Source: Prolixibacteraceae bacterium (GTDB lineage Bacteria; Bacteroidota; Bacteroidia; Bacteroidales; Prolixibacteraceae). Taken from it: DNA of 64,000 bases. This document shows, one piece after another, positions 47,901-57,164 of the stretch. The notes below the pieces were generated by a model. That model did not search any database and was not told the DNA's origin. It saw only the letters and a list, made by a program, of their open reading frames with translations. Where the stretch lies: NCBI GenBank assembly GCA_028683385.1, contig JAQUIJ010000007.1:214451-278450 (forward strand), written 5' to 3'. The position numbers and the translations under genes were made by a program. Numbering within the stretch: the first letter of the stretch is position 1; each line of letters opens with the position of its first letter.

Positions 47901-49757
47901 TCAATTTATCACGGCGGCGGTACTGGCAACGTATTGTTGGGAGTATATTCGGATGAGGCTGGCTTACCCTTATCTCGGTTGGGAGTAACCGAATCCACAA
48001 TTATCAACTCGACCGAAGGATGGCAGACTGTATCACTTTCAAGCCCAGTTCCCGTTACTGCAGGTCAGACAATTTGGTTATCGTTTGTATTTCAAAATCT
48101 TACAGGCGTAAGGTATACTACGGGAACATCCGGCAGGGCATTATCAACAGCAACATGGTCTGCAGGAATGCCGACTGCATTTGGCACATCAACCTATGCT
48201 GATTATAATTATTCTATATACTGTAATTATAATTCTGGAGAAAAATTAAATACTAAATCCTTGGGTAACACTGAAGTATATAATTCAATATCAACAGCAC
48301 CGAACCGGAGGGCGATACCTGTAACATTCAGTGAAAATGGAGAAATTAACAGTATTTCAATTTATCACGGCGGCGGTACTGGCAACGTATTGTTGGGAGT
48401 ATATTCGGATGAGGCTGGCTTACCCTTATCTCGGTTGGGAGTAACCGAATCCACAATTATCAACTCGACCGAAGGATGGCAGACAGTACCACTTTCAAGT
48501 CCTGTGCCGGTTACTTCAGGACAGACAATATGGTTATCGTTTATATTTCAAAACCTTACAGGTGTGAGATATACAACAGGAAAACCCGGCAGAGCATTAT
48601 CAACAGCAACATGGTCTGCAGGAATGCCGACTGAATTTGGCACATCAACCTATGCTGATTATAATTATTCTATATACTGTAATTATAATTCAGTCGCTAT
48701 TATGCCAACATTAGATATATCATCAACAAGTATTCCATTGATTTATATTTCAGGAACGAGTACAACATTTAACATTACCTCGAATACGAAATGGAGTATA
48801 ACCGATGATGTCGGCTGGCTTAGCGTATCACCTGTTTCAGGCATAAACAATGGAACGATTAATGTGACCTCAACCTCAGCAAATACGGGAGCCAACCCAA
48901 GAACAGCTATCGTTACTATCACAGGTACTGGTGTTTCCAATAAGATTGTAACAGTTACTCAAGATCCGAAACCACCTAGTTACAATACCACCGGGAACTC
49001 TACTGTTTATAGTCTGACATCTGCAGCACCAAACCGACGTGCTATTCCTGTAACATTCAGTGAAAATGGAGAAATAAATAGTATTTCAATTTATCACAGC
49101 GGGGGTACTGGTAGCGTATTGCTAGGCGTGTATTCTGATCAAGCTGGGTTACCTTCATCACGGTTGGGATTAACCGAATCCACAGTTATCAATTCTTCAG
49201 AAGGATGGCAGACTGTATCACTTTCAAGCCCAGTTCCCGTTACTGCAGGTCAGACAATTTGGTTAACGTTTGTATTTCAAAATCTTACAGGTGTGAGATA
49301 TACTACGGGAACACCCGGCAGGGCATTATCAACAGCAACATGGTCTGCAGGAATGCCGACTGAATTTGGCACATCAACCTATGCTGATTATAATTATTCT
49401 ATATATTGTACTTACACTTTAAGCTCAATGAATCTAAAAATTGCAACTATCCCAGAACTTACAAAAACTGAACCTACGATAATGACTCTTTCTTCCAAAA
49501 GCGATGATACATCATTAAATAATTTTAAACTATACCCAAATCCAGCCAAATCTATCGTAAATATTGATTATATATTCATGCCCGAGTTAGAAACAAGAAT
49601 CATTATTTTTGATGGAACTGGGCGAACAGTTTTAAATCAATTAGTCAATTCAATTTCAAATTGTATCGATATTAGTCGATTTCCGTCCGGAACATACTAT
49701 ATTAAATCAATTAATCGACAATGGAATCTAACAAAAAAGTTGATAATTATAGAATGA
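44934..49757 (+). CDS. Giant T9SS-secreted beta-helix protein with tandem 152-residue modules
   Basis: A 1607-residue multidomain exported protein. An unusually long signal region (1-50) is followed by a right-handed parallel beta-helix domain (about 52-700; starts YYISSSGNDANVGTSS, many NNxI-type coils), as in pectate-lyase-like glycan-active proteins. Near 705-795 is an Ig-like stretch. Then come three near-identical 152-residue beta-rich modules (807-958, 959-1110, 1111-1255), a BACON-like domain (about 1262-1345, ending VTVTQD), a fourth diverged module (about 1353-1495), and a T9SS type A sorting domain (about 1528-1607, YPNPAKSIVNIDY). Start may be Met1 or Met5. The paralogue at 54488 has the same N-terminal half. 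Confidence 0.85.
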   Translation: MYILMTKTNNSLILRILKLVICSIFQKKNTTYFLLFSFIFFFTNTVTATNYYISSSGNDANVGTSSSFPWKTLDKVNSITPKPGDQILFKSGDEWTGTIKINASGTEGSPIIIGSYGTGNNPIITGFTTINSGWKNEGGGIYSKYISTESSPQMVTIDGVQYAMGRWPNTTWRTITGVSGGTQISDSGLTGTPNWTGAEVVIRKRREIIDRNTITSHNTTQLNFSALSYSAQNGWGYFIQNSLSTLDTFGEWYYNPKTSTFYMYFGAIDPATKTVKVSSIDKLIYSNGSKYVTINGLSLSGSNVGSIYRTSSDYIASNFIIQNCDISFSGTDGAYFQRATFVKVTNTTLTNTNNNAIFFESDYGTSNNVNNCTITNTGTIPGLSVSGDGNGIAIKSIGKNGLIEYNKVINSGYIAIYFGGQNTIVRNNFIDTCCTIKDDGGGIYCFRDSYTGKQVLNNIVKNAVGAFGSVNSSGTPESTSSARGLYADQLSSNITFSGNTLYNISASGLHMTGVNNITITNNTIFQAYSFFDVSRIPSSDFISNLSITNNIVVSTINNPSKIPHAKSNIWYSVQMYGLDLPYYNNDFVQEVSHLGFIDSNYYYSNTSTLAFTYSLTPNPADYIKTYYTNDSWKSKFGFDIHSTFVTGNTDQAYYRFEYNATTSPKTISLGNPMIDVKGVKYSKSITLQPYTSTILMKDPNPDLADLISPVITSFLIPTTSSTLTVAISSFTATDNIGVTGYLLTESISKPSAEAIGWSSVKPTIYTFTSTGSKTLYAWVKDASNNISDSFSDNILITLSTTTPNLLGNTEVYNSISTAPNRRAIPVTFSENGEINSISIYHSGGTGNVLLGVYSDEAGLPLSRLGVTESTIINSTEGWQTVSLSSPVPVTAGQTIWLSFVFQNLTGVRYTTGTSGRALSTATWSAGMPTAFGTSTYADYNYSIYCNYNSGEKLNTKSLGNTEVYNSISTAPNRRAIPVTFSENGEINSISIYHGGGTGNVLLGVYSDEAGLPLSRLGVTESTIINSTEGWQTVSLSSPVPVTAGQTIWLSFVFQNLTGVRYTTGTSGRALSTATWSAGMPTAFGTSTYADYNYSIYCNYNSGEKLNTKSLGNTEVYNSISTAPNRRAIPVTFSENGEINSISIYHGGGTGNVLLGVYSDEAGLPLSRLGVTESTIINSTEGWQTVPLSSPVPVTSGQTIWLSFIFQNLTGVRYTTGKPGRALSTATWSAGMPTEFGTSTYADYNYSIYCNYNSVAIMPTLDISSTSIPLIYISGTSTTFNITSNTKWSITDDVGWLSVSPVSGINNGTINVTSTSANTGANPRTAIVTITGTGVSNKIVTVTQDPKPPSYNTTGNSTVYSLTSAAPNRRAIPVTFSENGEINSISIYHSGGTGSVLLGVYSDQAGLPSSRLGLTESTVINSSEGWQTVSLSSPVPVTAGQTIWLTFVFQNLTGVRYTTGTPGRALSTATWSAGMPTEFGTSTYADYNYSIYCTYTLSSMNLKIATIPELTKTEPTIMTLSSKSDDTSLNNFKLYPNPAKSIVNIDYIFMPELETRIIIFDGTGRTVLNQLVNSISNCIDISRFPSGTYYIKSINRQWNLTKKLIIIE
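44995..45028 (+). promoter_or_regulatory. Perfect 15-bp hairpin inside the signal-peptide coding region
   Basis: Bases 44995-45009 pair perfectly with 45014-45028 around an AAAA loop, and a T-rich stretch (45029-45037) follows. The shape is that of an intrinsic terminator, yet it lies about 60 nt inside the open reading frame, between the start codon and the hydrophobic core of the signal peptide. It could act as an attenuator or translation-control element. No alternative ATG start follows it before the signal peptide core. Confidence 0.65.
47352..48697 (+). repeat. 456-bp tandem repeats (three copies) in coding sequence
   Basis: Copies start at 47352, 47808 and 48264, exactly 456 bp (152 codons) apart, so the frame is kept. 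Copies 1 and 2 differ by only a few bases. Copy 3 matches copy 2 base for base for about the first 220 bp, then diverges for about 100 bp before matching again. A fourth, more diverged copy lies at about 48993-49419 after a BACON-like domain. The pattern indicates recent duplication and gene conversion. Confidence 0.9.
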
Positions 49758-49783
49758 TAAGGGCAAATAAAACTAATAAACAA

Positions 49784-49819
49784 TAAGCTCTTTATAAATT
49801 ATCGTATTTAAAGAGCTTA
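49784..49819. terminator. Inverted repeat between convergent T9SS genes
   Basis: A perfect 11-bp stem (49784-49794 with 49809-49819) around a 14-nt loop, 27 nt downstream of the + strand gene. It has no clean T-run on the + strand; on the - strand the following bases are T-rich. It probably ends transcription of one or both convergent genes. Confidence 0.5.
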
Positions 49820-49954
49820 CATGCTAAAAAAATTATAAGTACTGAGGGGAAAACTGTCTATAAGATAAGGTAATATTTATGACTTCGAAATACGAACTCT
49901 GGTGAACGGAAAAATCAGCTAAGCTTTTCATTTTGTTGACCCATTATAATTTAA

Positions 49955-49984
49955 AAGAGTTCCTAGAATTACCCAGGAACTCTT
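49955..49984 (-). terminator. Hairpin terminator of the - strand T9SS gene
   Basis: A perfect 10-bp stem (49955-49964 with 49975-49984) with a 10-nt loop, 13 nt beyond the stop of the - strand gene. Read on the - strand it is followed by a short T-containing stretch, fitting an intrinsic terminator. Confidence 0.55.
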
Positions 49985-49997
49985 AATCGAACCAAAA

Positions 49998-52900
49998 CTA
50001 TTTATTAACGATCAACTTTTGTACATATTCATTTTTACCTAAAATTGATTTTACAAGATATAAACCGGGTGTGAAAGAATCTAAATTAATTTCTTCTGTA
50101 TTTCCGGAAATAGGCCTTGTAATAAGTTTTCGTCCTGAGATGTCGGATATTTCAATTCGGCTATCGGCTTCAGGAATTTTAGAAAAACGAACAGTAACCT
50201 GATCTTGACATGGATTTGGAAATACATCAATTTTTACGGCATCATTTAAATTGGTTATTGCAGTTGCAATTGTTGCAGACTTCATCTTGACGAGCACAGT
50301 AGCATTTTTTTCGTATTTCATCTGTCCTGTAATAACTTCCGTGTTGACTTTTGATTCATCACCGCTAAGTTTACTCCATGTTGAGATTTGAATTTGATCT
50401 CCAACCTTAAAGCCATTTGGATTTTGGTCATTGGTTGAAAAAGAAGATGCTAAACTAACTGCACCACTCAAAATATTAGCTTCAGTGATTTTAGTAGTTG
50501 CAACGCAAAGCGATCCATCAAAGGCAGCAATTTCATCACCTACTGAAATGCCTATACCATTTAGACCTGTGATATTAATATTCATGTGATCAGTTCCATT
50601 GCCTTCAACTGACGAATGATAATACTCTGTTTGTTCTGCTTTGGCTAATACAACAGCAGACTTGGGATAACTCTCTTGAAATGTAAGTATTGCATCAGCA
50701 CTGATTTTAACCTTATAGGCTTTACCAGGAATAAGATTACCAATACCATTTTTCCAACCTCCAAATAGTCCCCAGTTCTCGATTGAATTACCAGCTTCAT
50801 CCTGAACTTTAACTAATTTATTCTGATCAATCAAGGTTTGAAATACATTCATTGCATTGACCATATCAGTACGTGGATATGAAATAATATTCCAACCTGT
50901 TTTTAGCGAAATATCAAAAGGCATTGCAATTGATCTTCCAGTTACCTGTAAGGTGCAATTGTTAGCAACTTGAATTTTATAGCCTTCGGTTTCTTCCATT
51001 GTGCCAAGCTGATTGATCCAACCTCCGAAATCGCCCCAATTCTCAAATGAATTGCCGGTTTCATCCTGCATTTTAATCAAGCTACCTTGATCCTGAAGAC
51101 TTTTGGTAACAGCGCTAACGTTAGGGTTCTGAACAGAAACATAAGTAGAAATCATGTTGTATCCTTTCAGAAGTTCAATACTTTGAGTAATTACACTGTA
51201 AGAAGCAATTTCAACTACAGTAGTAGCTCCAGGAGAATATCTTCCGTTTGTTTTCCAGGTAGAGACATCGTTGCGATAAACAACTCCATTTACCTGCAAT
51301 TCGCTTTGGGTTTTGCTATCCCAAATTTTAAAGACAATAGTATCATTATCGCTAAAACCATTACCAGAGCCATCATCTTGTGATGCCAAAATAGAAAGGA
51401 ACGTAGTATTATCAGAAGAAACAATCGATTTTGTTAATTTAGTAGTTCCTACGCATTTTAAACCACTAAATACGGCTATTTCATCGTCAACCGATAATGG
51501 GACATCTTCCAAAGTAGCTGATACAACATTGATATTCATATGGTTCAAGCCATTTAATCCTTCCCAAACGGTTTTAAAATGTGAAGGAATAATATCACCC
51601 TGTTTCGTAATAACATCGGCAGTTTTTGGTGTTATCGAATTTGAAGCGATTGAAGCAACAGAGCTTCCAATAGAATTGATTGCTTTAACTGTAAAAGTAT
51701 AGGAAGTGCCATTGGTTAATCCTCCAATAGAATGAGTCAATGAAGTTGATCCTGCATTAGTATCGACTCCACCTGCAGGAATTGAAGTAACAGTATAACC
51801 TGTAATAGCCGAGCCTCCGGTATTCGTTGGAGCTACAAAAGTAACTAATGCGCTTGCATCTCCAGCAGTGGCAGCAACAGAAGTTGGAGCATCTGGTAAA
51901 ATAGCTTTTGCATTGTAGATCAAATTGGATGGATTAGTTAATGTACCATTATTGGTTGGCATTAAAGTAATACTTCCCGCAACAGTAGGTGTTATTGAAA
52001 ATGTTTGTGCCGTCGAAGAATTGGAAAATGTAAGCACTTTCGATGAAAGTCCAGCACTGCCTGCACCTGTTGGAGTAATAGTTATAGTTCCAGTATAAAC
52101 ATTATTAGGTGTAACAGTAAAATTTGCAGAAGGACTGTTTACGTTTCCGGAAGATGGGCCGGTAAATGTGAAAGAGGTTGCAACTGGAGCAGTTGGAATT
52201 ACCAAATTTGAAGCTATAGAAGCCACTGAAGTTCCAACAGAATTAGTAGCTTTAACTGTAAAAGTATAGGAAGTACCATTGGTTAAACCAGTAATTTTAT
52301 GAGTGAGTGAAGTCGAACCTGCATTCGAATCGATTCCACCAGCAGGTATAGAAGTAACAGTATAACCAGTGATAGCCGATCCTCCATCACTCGCTGGAGC
52401 CACAAACGTAACCGATACACTTGCATTCCCTGCTGAGGCAACAACAGAAGTCGGAGCACTTGGAACAGCTGCAACAGTCAGATCGTTCATCAATACTACG
52501 GAGGTATAAGGTTGTAAAGTGATACTTTTTGAATATTTCACACCTTTTGCATCTATCATTGGGTTACTTAGTGAAATCGTTTTGAGTGATTTCGTAGCAT
52601 TATATTCAAACCTATAATATGCTGGATCGGTATTTCCCTTTACAAATGTTGAATGAGTATCGAACCCAGATGTATTTTTCCATTGCTCTAAAGTAAAATT
52701 ATGCAATGTGTATGGACTAGCTGATGTATAAACTAAGCCGTGGTGATCAATATTTGAATAGATATAATTATTATCTATTGCCCCAATTTTTGATACTTCA
52801 TAATCAATTGTACCTCCATCTAAATAAGTTGACGATGTTTGAACACTGTACCAGAAATTTCCTTTATTGGGATATTCTTTATTAACTGTTGAAATTATAA

Positions 52901-54488
52901 TATTATCAGTTACTGAAATTGAATCAGTAAACCATGAAGAACTCCATCTATTAATGTCAAGATATGACAATGTCTGAAATATTGTATTATTTTTTATTGT
53001 TAAAATATCAGATGTATTTACATGAATGGCACTTGCTGACATATAGGCAATTGTGTTACCCGAATATTCAATATTCTTACATAATTGATCAGAATACAAT
53101 CCCCTTCCTGACGAAGTTACATCAGGTGTTCCACTTGAACTTACTGTTCCAAAAGCACCATTAGAATGTAAAATGATATTGTTTAAAACTTTCTTATTTG
53201 CCGTAACATCGTGATAACTATAAATGCCACCACCATCATCTTTGATTGAGCAAAAAGTATCAAGGAAATTATTTTGGACTATCGTATTTACACCACCAAA
53301 ATAAATGGGAATGTAACCTGTATTGATTATATTGTTGTATTCAATTAAAGTGTTACTTACTGTTGATTTTACTGCAAGCCCCTGCATATCACCACTACCA
53401 CTTAATCCGGGTATCGTTGCGGTATTTGTAATTGTACAATTATTTACTTTATTTGATGTCCCATAATTACCATCTAAAAGTATTGCAGTATTGTTTGTAG
53501 TAGTAATCGTTGTATTGGAAACAATCATTGTTGACGATCTTTCACCAAAGACAGCATAGTTACCAGAAAATGAAATATCACAATTTTGAATTATAAAATT
53601 AGATGCGGTGTAATCGGGTGAGTTCCGATATATAGCACCCAAATTAGAACCAGTTAATGCAATTCCATCAATTGTAATATACTTTGACCCATTTGAATAT
53701 ATTAATTTATCAACACTACTTACTTTTACCGTTTTTGTAAGGGGATCAATAGCACCAAAATACATATAAAATGTACTTGTTTTTGGGTTATAGTACCATT
53801 CCCCAAAAGTATCTAATGTACTTAAACTATTTTGAATGAAATATCCCCACCCATTTTGTGCATTATATGACCCTGCAGCAAAATTAAGTTGAGTAGTATT
53901 TTGGCTGGAAATTGTGCTGCGATCAATAATCCATCTATTTTTGCGAATAACGACTTCCGCTCCTGTCCAATTAGGCGTTCCGTTTAATCCTGAATCAGAT
54001 ATTTGTGTGCTACCAGAGACACCGGTAATTGTCCTCCATGTAGTATTTGGCCATCTGCCCATTGCGTATTGAACACCATCAATAGTAACCATCTGGGGGG
54101 AAGATTCAGCGGATATATATATTGAATATATTCCGCCACCTTCGTTTTTCCAACCAGAATTAATCGATGTAAAACCTGTTATAATTGGGTTATTACCTGT
54201 TCCATATGATCCAAATGTTATTGGAGAGCCTGCGATTCCAGAATTATTAACTATTAAAGAACCGTAAAAAGCATCCCCCCTTTGAAACAATATCAGATCT
54301 CCAGCTTTAAAAGAAGTTGAATTAATTTTTGCCAAAGTTTTCCAGGCCATACTAGTGGTAAGCCCAGAATTTGAATCATTGCCACTACTACTAACATAAT
54401 ATGTAGCAGAAAAACTAATCATTGAAAAAGATGCAATGATTATTGTTAATAAAATTCTTTTTTTAAATTTCTTGTAAATACTTTTCAT
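49998..54488 (-). CDS. Giant T9SS-secreted beta-helix protein with FN3 domains
   Basis: A 1496-residue exported protein on the opposite strand. Signal peptide (1-28), then a right-handed beta-helix domain (about 30-660) closely matching the N-terminal half of the gene at 44934, with long identical stretches such as SSPQMVTIDGVQYAMGRWPN. A fibronectin type III domain (about 672-765), a beta-sandwich segment (about 768-860) and a second FN3 (about 866-955) follow. Next are two similar modules starting NHMNINV/DHMNINI, separated by two internal repeats (GYNMIS/GWNIIS with ENWGDFGGW/ENWGLFGGW). It ends in a T9SS type A sorting domain (about 1415-1496, VFPNPCQDQVTV). It probably binds or cleaves a glycan on the cell surface. 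Confidence 0.85.
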   Translation of the reverse strand: MKSIYKKFKKRILLTIIIASFSMISFSATYYVSSSGNDSNSGLTTSMAWKTLAKINSTSFKAGDLILFQRGDAFYGSLIVNNSGIAGSPITFGSYGTGNNPIITGFTSINSGWKNEGGGIYSIYISAESSPQMVTIDGVQYAMGRWPNTTWRTITGVSGSTQISDSGLNGTPNWTGAEVVIRKNRWIIDRSTISSQNTTQLNFAAGSYNAQNGWGYFIQNSLSTLDTFGEWYYNPKTSTFYMYFGAIDPLTKTVKVSSVDKLIYSNGSKYITIDGIALTGSNLGAIYRNSPDYTASNFIIQNCDISFSGNYAVFGERSSTMIVSNTTITTTNNTAILLDGNYGTSNKVNNCTITNTATIPGLSGSGDMQGLAVKSTVSNTLIEYNNIINTGYIPIYFGGVNTIVQNNFLDTFCSIKDDGGGIYSYHDVTANKKVLNNIILHSNGAFGTVSSSGTPDVTSSGRGLYSDQLCKNIEYSGNTIAYMSASAIHVNTSDILTIKNNTIFQTLSYLDINRWSSSWFTDSISVTDNIIISTVNKEYPNKGNFWYSVQTSSTYLDGGTIDYEVSKIGAIDNNYIYSNIDHHGLVYTSASPYTLHNFTLEQWKNTSGFDTHSTFVKGNTDPAYYRFEYNATKSLKTISLSNPMIDAKGVKYSKSITLQPYTSVVLMNDLTVAAVPSAPTSVVASAGNASVSVTFVAPASDGGSAITGYTVTSIPAGGIDSNAGSTSLTHKITGLTNGTSYTFTVKATNSVGTSVASIASNLVIPTAPVATSFTFTGPSSGNVNSPSANFTVTPNNVYTGTITITPTGAGSAGLSSKVLTFSNSSTAQTFSITPTVAGSITLMPTNNGTLTNPSNLIYNAKAILPDAPTSVAATAGDASALVTFVAPTNTGGSAITGYTVTSIPAGGVDTNAGSTSLTHSIGGLTNGTSYTFTVKAINSIGSSVASIASNSITPKTADVITKQGDIIPSHFKTVWEGLNGLNHMNINVVSATLEDVPLSVDDEIAVFSGLKCVGTTKLTKSIVSSDNTTFLSILASQDDGSGNGFSDNDTIVFKIWDSKTQSELQVNGVVYRNDVSTWKTNGRYSPGATTVVEIASYSVITQSIELLKGYNMISTYVSVQNPNVSAVTKSLQDQGSLIKMQDETGNSFENWGDFGGWINQLGTMEETEGYKIQVANNCTLQVTGRSIAMPFDISLKTGWNIISYPRTDMVNAMNVFQTLIDQNKLVKVQDEAGNSIENWGLFGGWKNGIGNLIPGKAYKVKISADAILTFQESYPKSAVVLAKAEQTEYYHSSVEGNGTDHMNINITGLNGIGISVGDEIAAFDGSLCVATTKITEANILSGAVSLASSFSTNDQNPNGFKVGDQIQISTWSKLSGDESKVNTEVITGQMKYEKNATVLVKMKSATIATAITNLNDAVKIDVFPNPCQDQVTVRFSKIPEADSRIEISDISGRKLITRPISGNTEEINLDSFTPGLYLVKSILGKNEYVQKLIVNK

Positions 54489-55577
<1,089 letters not shown>

Positions 55578-56564
55578 ATGAATTCAAAAATTTCAAATTC
55601 ATTTTCAAAAGACATATTAAAATTTGAAAATGTGGAAGCAGAAGCAGACCGAATCTCCAAAAGATTAAAAGATGATATCCTGGGAGTACTAAAACGTAAG
55701 GGTGCAGTTATTGGAATCAGTGGAGGAATTGATTCATCTGTAACTCTGGCATTAACAGTCAACGCTCTTGGATCCGAGAATGTTTTAGGTATCATGTTAC
55801 CTGAAAAAGATTCGAGTCCTGAAAGCAAAGAATTTGCCTTAAAACTGGCAGGCAAATTAAATGTTAAAACCTTGGAGGAAGACATAACTGATGCTTTAAT
55901 CGGATTCGGATGTTACATGCGAAGGGATGAAGCAGTAAATGCAATTTTCCCGGAATACAATCCGGATAGGTTTAAAATGAAAATAGGCATCAACCAGAGT
56001 GGCCTTAACAATTTTTTACCTCCGGTTTTTTCATTAACAATAATCGGTCCCAATGGAAATGAAAAAAGTAAAATATTACCTATCAAGGAATATTTACAAA
56101 TTGTTGCAGCATCTAATTTCAAACAACGTTGCAGGATGTCAATGCTCTATTACCATGCAGAACGATTGCATTTTGCCATGATTGGCACACCAAACAAACA
56201 TGAGGTTGAACAAGGGTTCTTCGTAAAGAATGGCGATGGGGGAGCCGATATCATGCCTATCGCGCATCTATATAAATCGCAGGTTTACCAATTGGCTGAA
56301 TACTTGGACATTCCGAAAGAGATCATCAAGCGCACACCTACTTCTGACACCTATTCTGCTGAACAAACTCAGGAAGAGTTCTTCTTTCAGATGCCCTATC
56401 TGGAAATGGATCTTATATGGTATGGATTGGAAAATGGAGTTCCAGAAGAATTAGTAGGAAATGTCGTGGGAAAAACGAAAGAAGAAATCAGGCATATTTA
56501 CAACAATTTAATCCGCAAAAAAAAGACAACAGAATATTTAAGAATGGCCCCAATAACATATTGA
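55578..56564 (+). CDS. NAD-synthase-like ATP pyrophosphatase (ammonia-dependent)
   Basis: A 328-residue N-type ATP-pyrophosphatase. The P-loop is GISGGIDSSVT (46-56); further NadE-like motifs are FKQRCRMSMLYYHAERL, IGTPNKHEVEQGFF and NGDGGADIMPIAHLYKSQVY. It has an insert of about 50 residues after the first half (FGCYMRRDEAVNAIFPEY) not usual in housekeeping NadE, and no glutaminase domain. NadE makes an amide from an adenylated acid and ammonia. Here, next to ACP, an acyl-AMP ligase and an asparagine-synthase-like gene, it may be a paralogue that amidates a different carboxylate rather than deamido-NAD. Confidence 0.8.
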   Translation: MNSKISNSFSKDILKFENVEAEADRISKRLKDDILGVLKRKGAVIGISGGIDSSVTLALTVNALGSENVLGIMLPEKDSSPESKEFALKLAGKLNVKTLEEDITDALIGFGCYMRRDEAVNAIFPEYNPDRFKMKIGINQSGLNNFLPPVFSLTIIGPNGNEKSKILPIKEYLQIVAASNFKQRCRMSMLYYHAERLHFAMIGTPNKHEVEQGFFVKNGDGGADIMPIAHLYKSQVYQLAEYLDIPKEIIKRTPTSDTYSAEQTQEEFFFQMPYLEMDLIWYGLENGVPEELVGNVVGKTKEEIRHIYNNLIRKKKTTEYLRMAPITY

Positions 56565-56734
56565 AAATTTTATAAGTAAAAAGGGTTGATACTATTTAAT
56601 TTCAGTAATTAAAATTAAATTTGACAATAATATATTTGCTCGATTTCGTATCATTATTCCTTTCAAATAAGACTTTAAATTTGAAAAGCAAAAACATTTT
56701 CAAACAAAAAATTGTTAAATTAAATAAACAATAT

Positions 56735-57001
56735 ATGGTAGATATTCTTAATATTCAGGAACAAATTAGGCAGTTTATTCTCAAAACTTCATATGTTTCA
56801 GCTGATCAAGTCAATAATGACACACTCATTTTTGCACAGGGAATAATGGATTCGATGGGTTTTATTTCGATCATTGGTTTTATCGAAGATAATTTCTCTA
56901 TCACAACAAACGACAATGAGCTTCTAGAAGCAAACTTTGAGTCAATTAATGCGATAGCAGATTTTGTTTTCCGGAAATTAAATACCAATGACAACAAATA
57001 G
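56735..57001 (+). CDS. Acyl carrier protein
   Basis: An 88-residue ACP/PCP-type protein with the phosphopantetheine-attachment Ser40 in GIMDSMGF, inside a four-helix acidic carrier fold. An open frame reaches back to a TTG at 56621, but the ATG at 56735 gives the normal carrier length and is preferred. It is placed 170 nt after the NadE-like gene and 163 nt before the acyl-AMP ligase, which is the obvious loading enzyme. It is probably dedicated to this pathway rather than to fatty-acid synthesis, as no fatty-acid genes are near. Confidence 0.85.
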   Translation: MVDILNIQEQIRQFILKTSYVSADQVNNDTLIFAQGIMDSMGFISIIGFIEDNFSITTNDNELLEANFESINAIADFVFRKLNTNDNK

Positions 57002-57164
57002 GCTTCTACATGTGTGTTATCTAGCTATCGACTGGATCGTCATATTGAACTTTGAGCAACCCTAGGTATAGGATACGCGCCCAAAATAGTTTGGAATGAC
57101 TATAGATTGCAAAACCAATTAGACACATCACGTGTGTTAGATTTTAAATTTAAATGCCAATTTT

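Noticed and set aside
47564..48202. Two identical 60-codon frames exactly 456 bp apart (47564 and 48020).
   Set aside because: They are out-of-frame shadows of the tandem repeat in the large T9SS gene and only useful as a measure of repeat length.
47352..49419. Repeat array considered as CRISPR or satellite.
   Set aside because: Units are 456 bp, in frame, and encode a protein module; there is no short repeat-spacer pattern.
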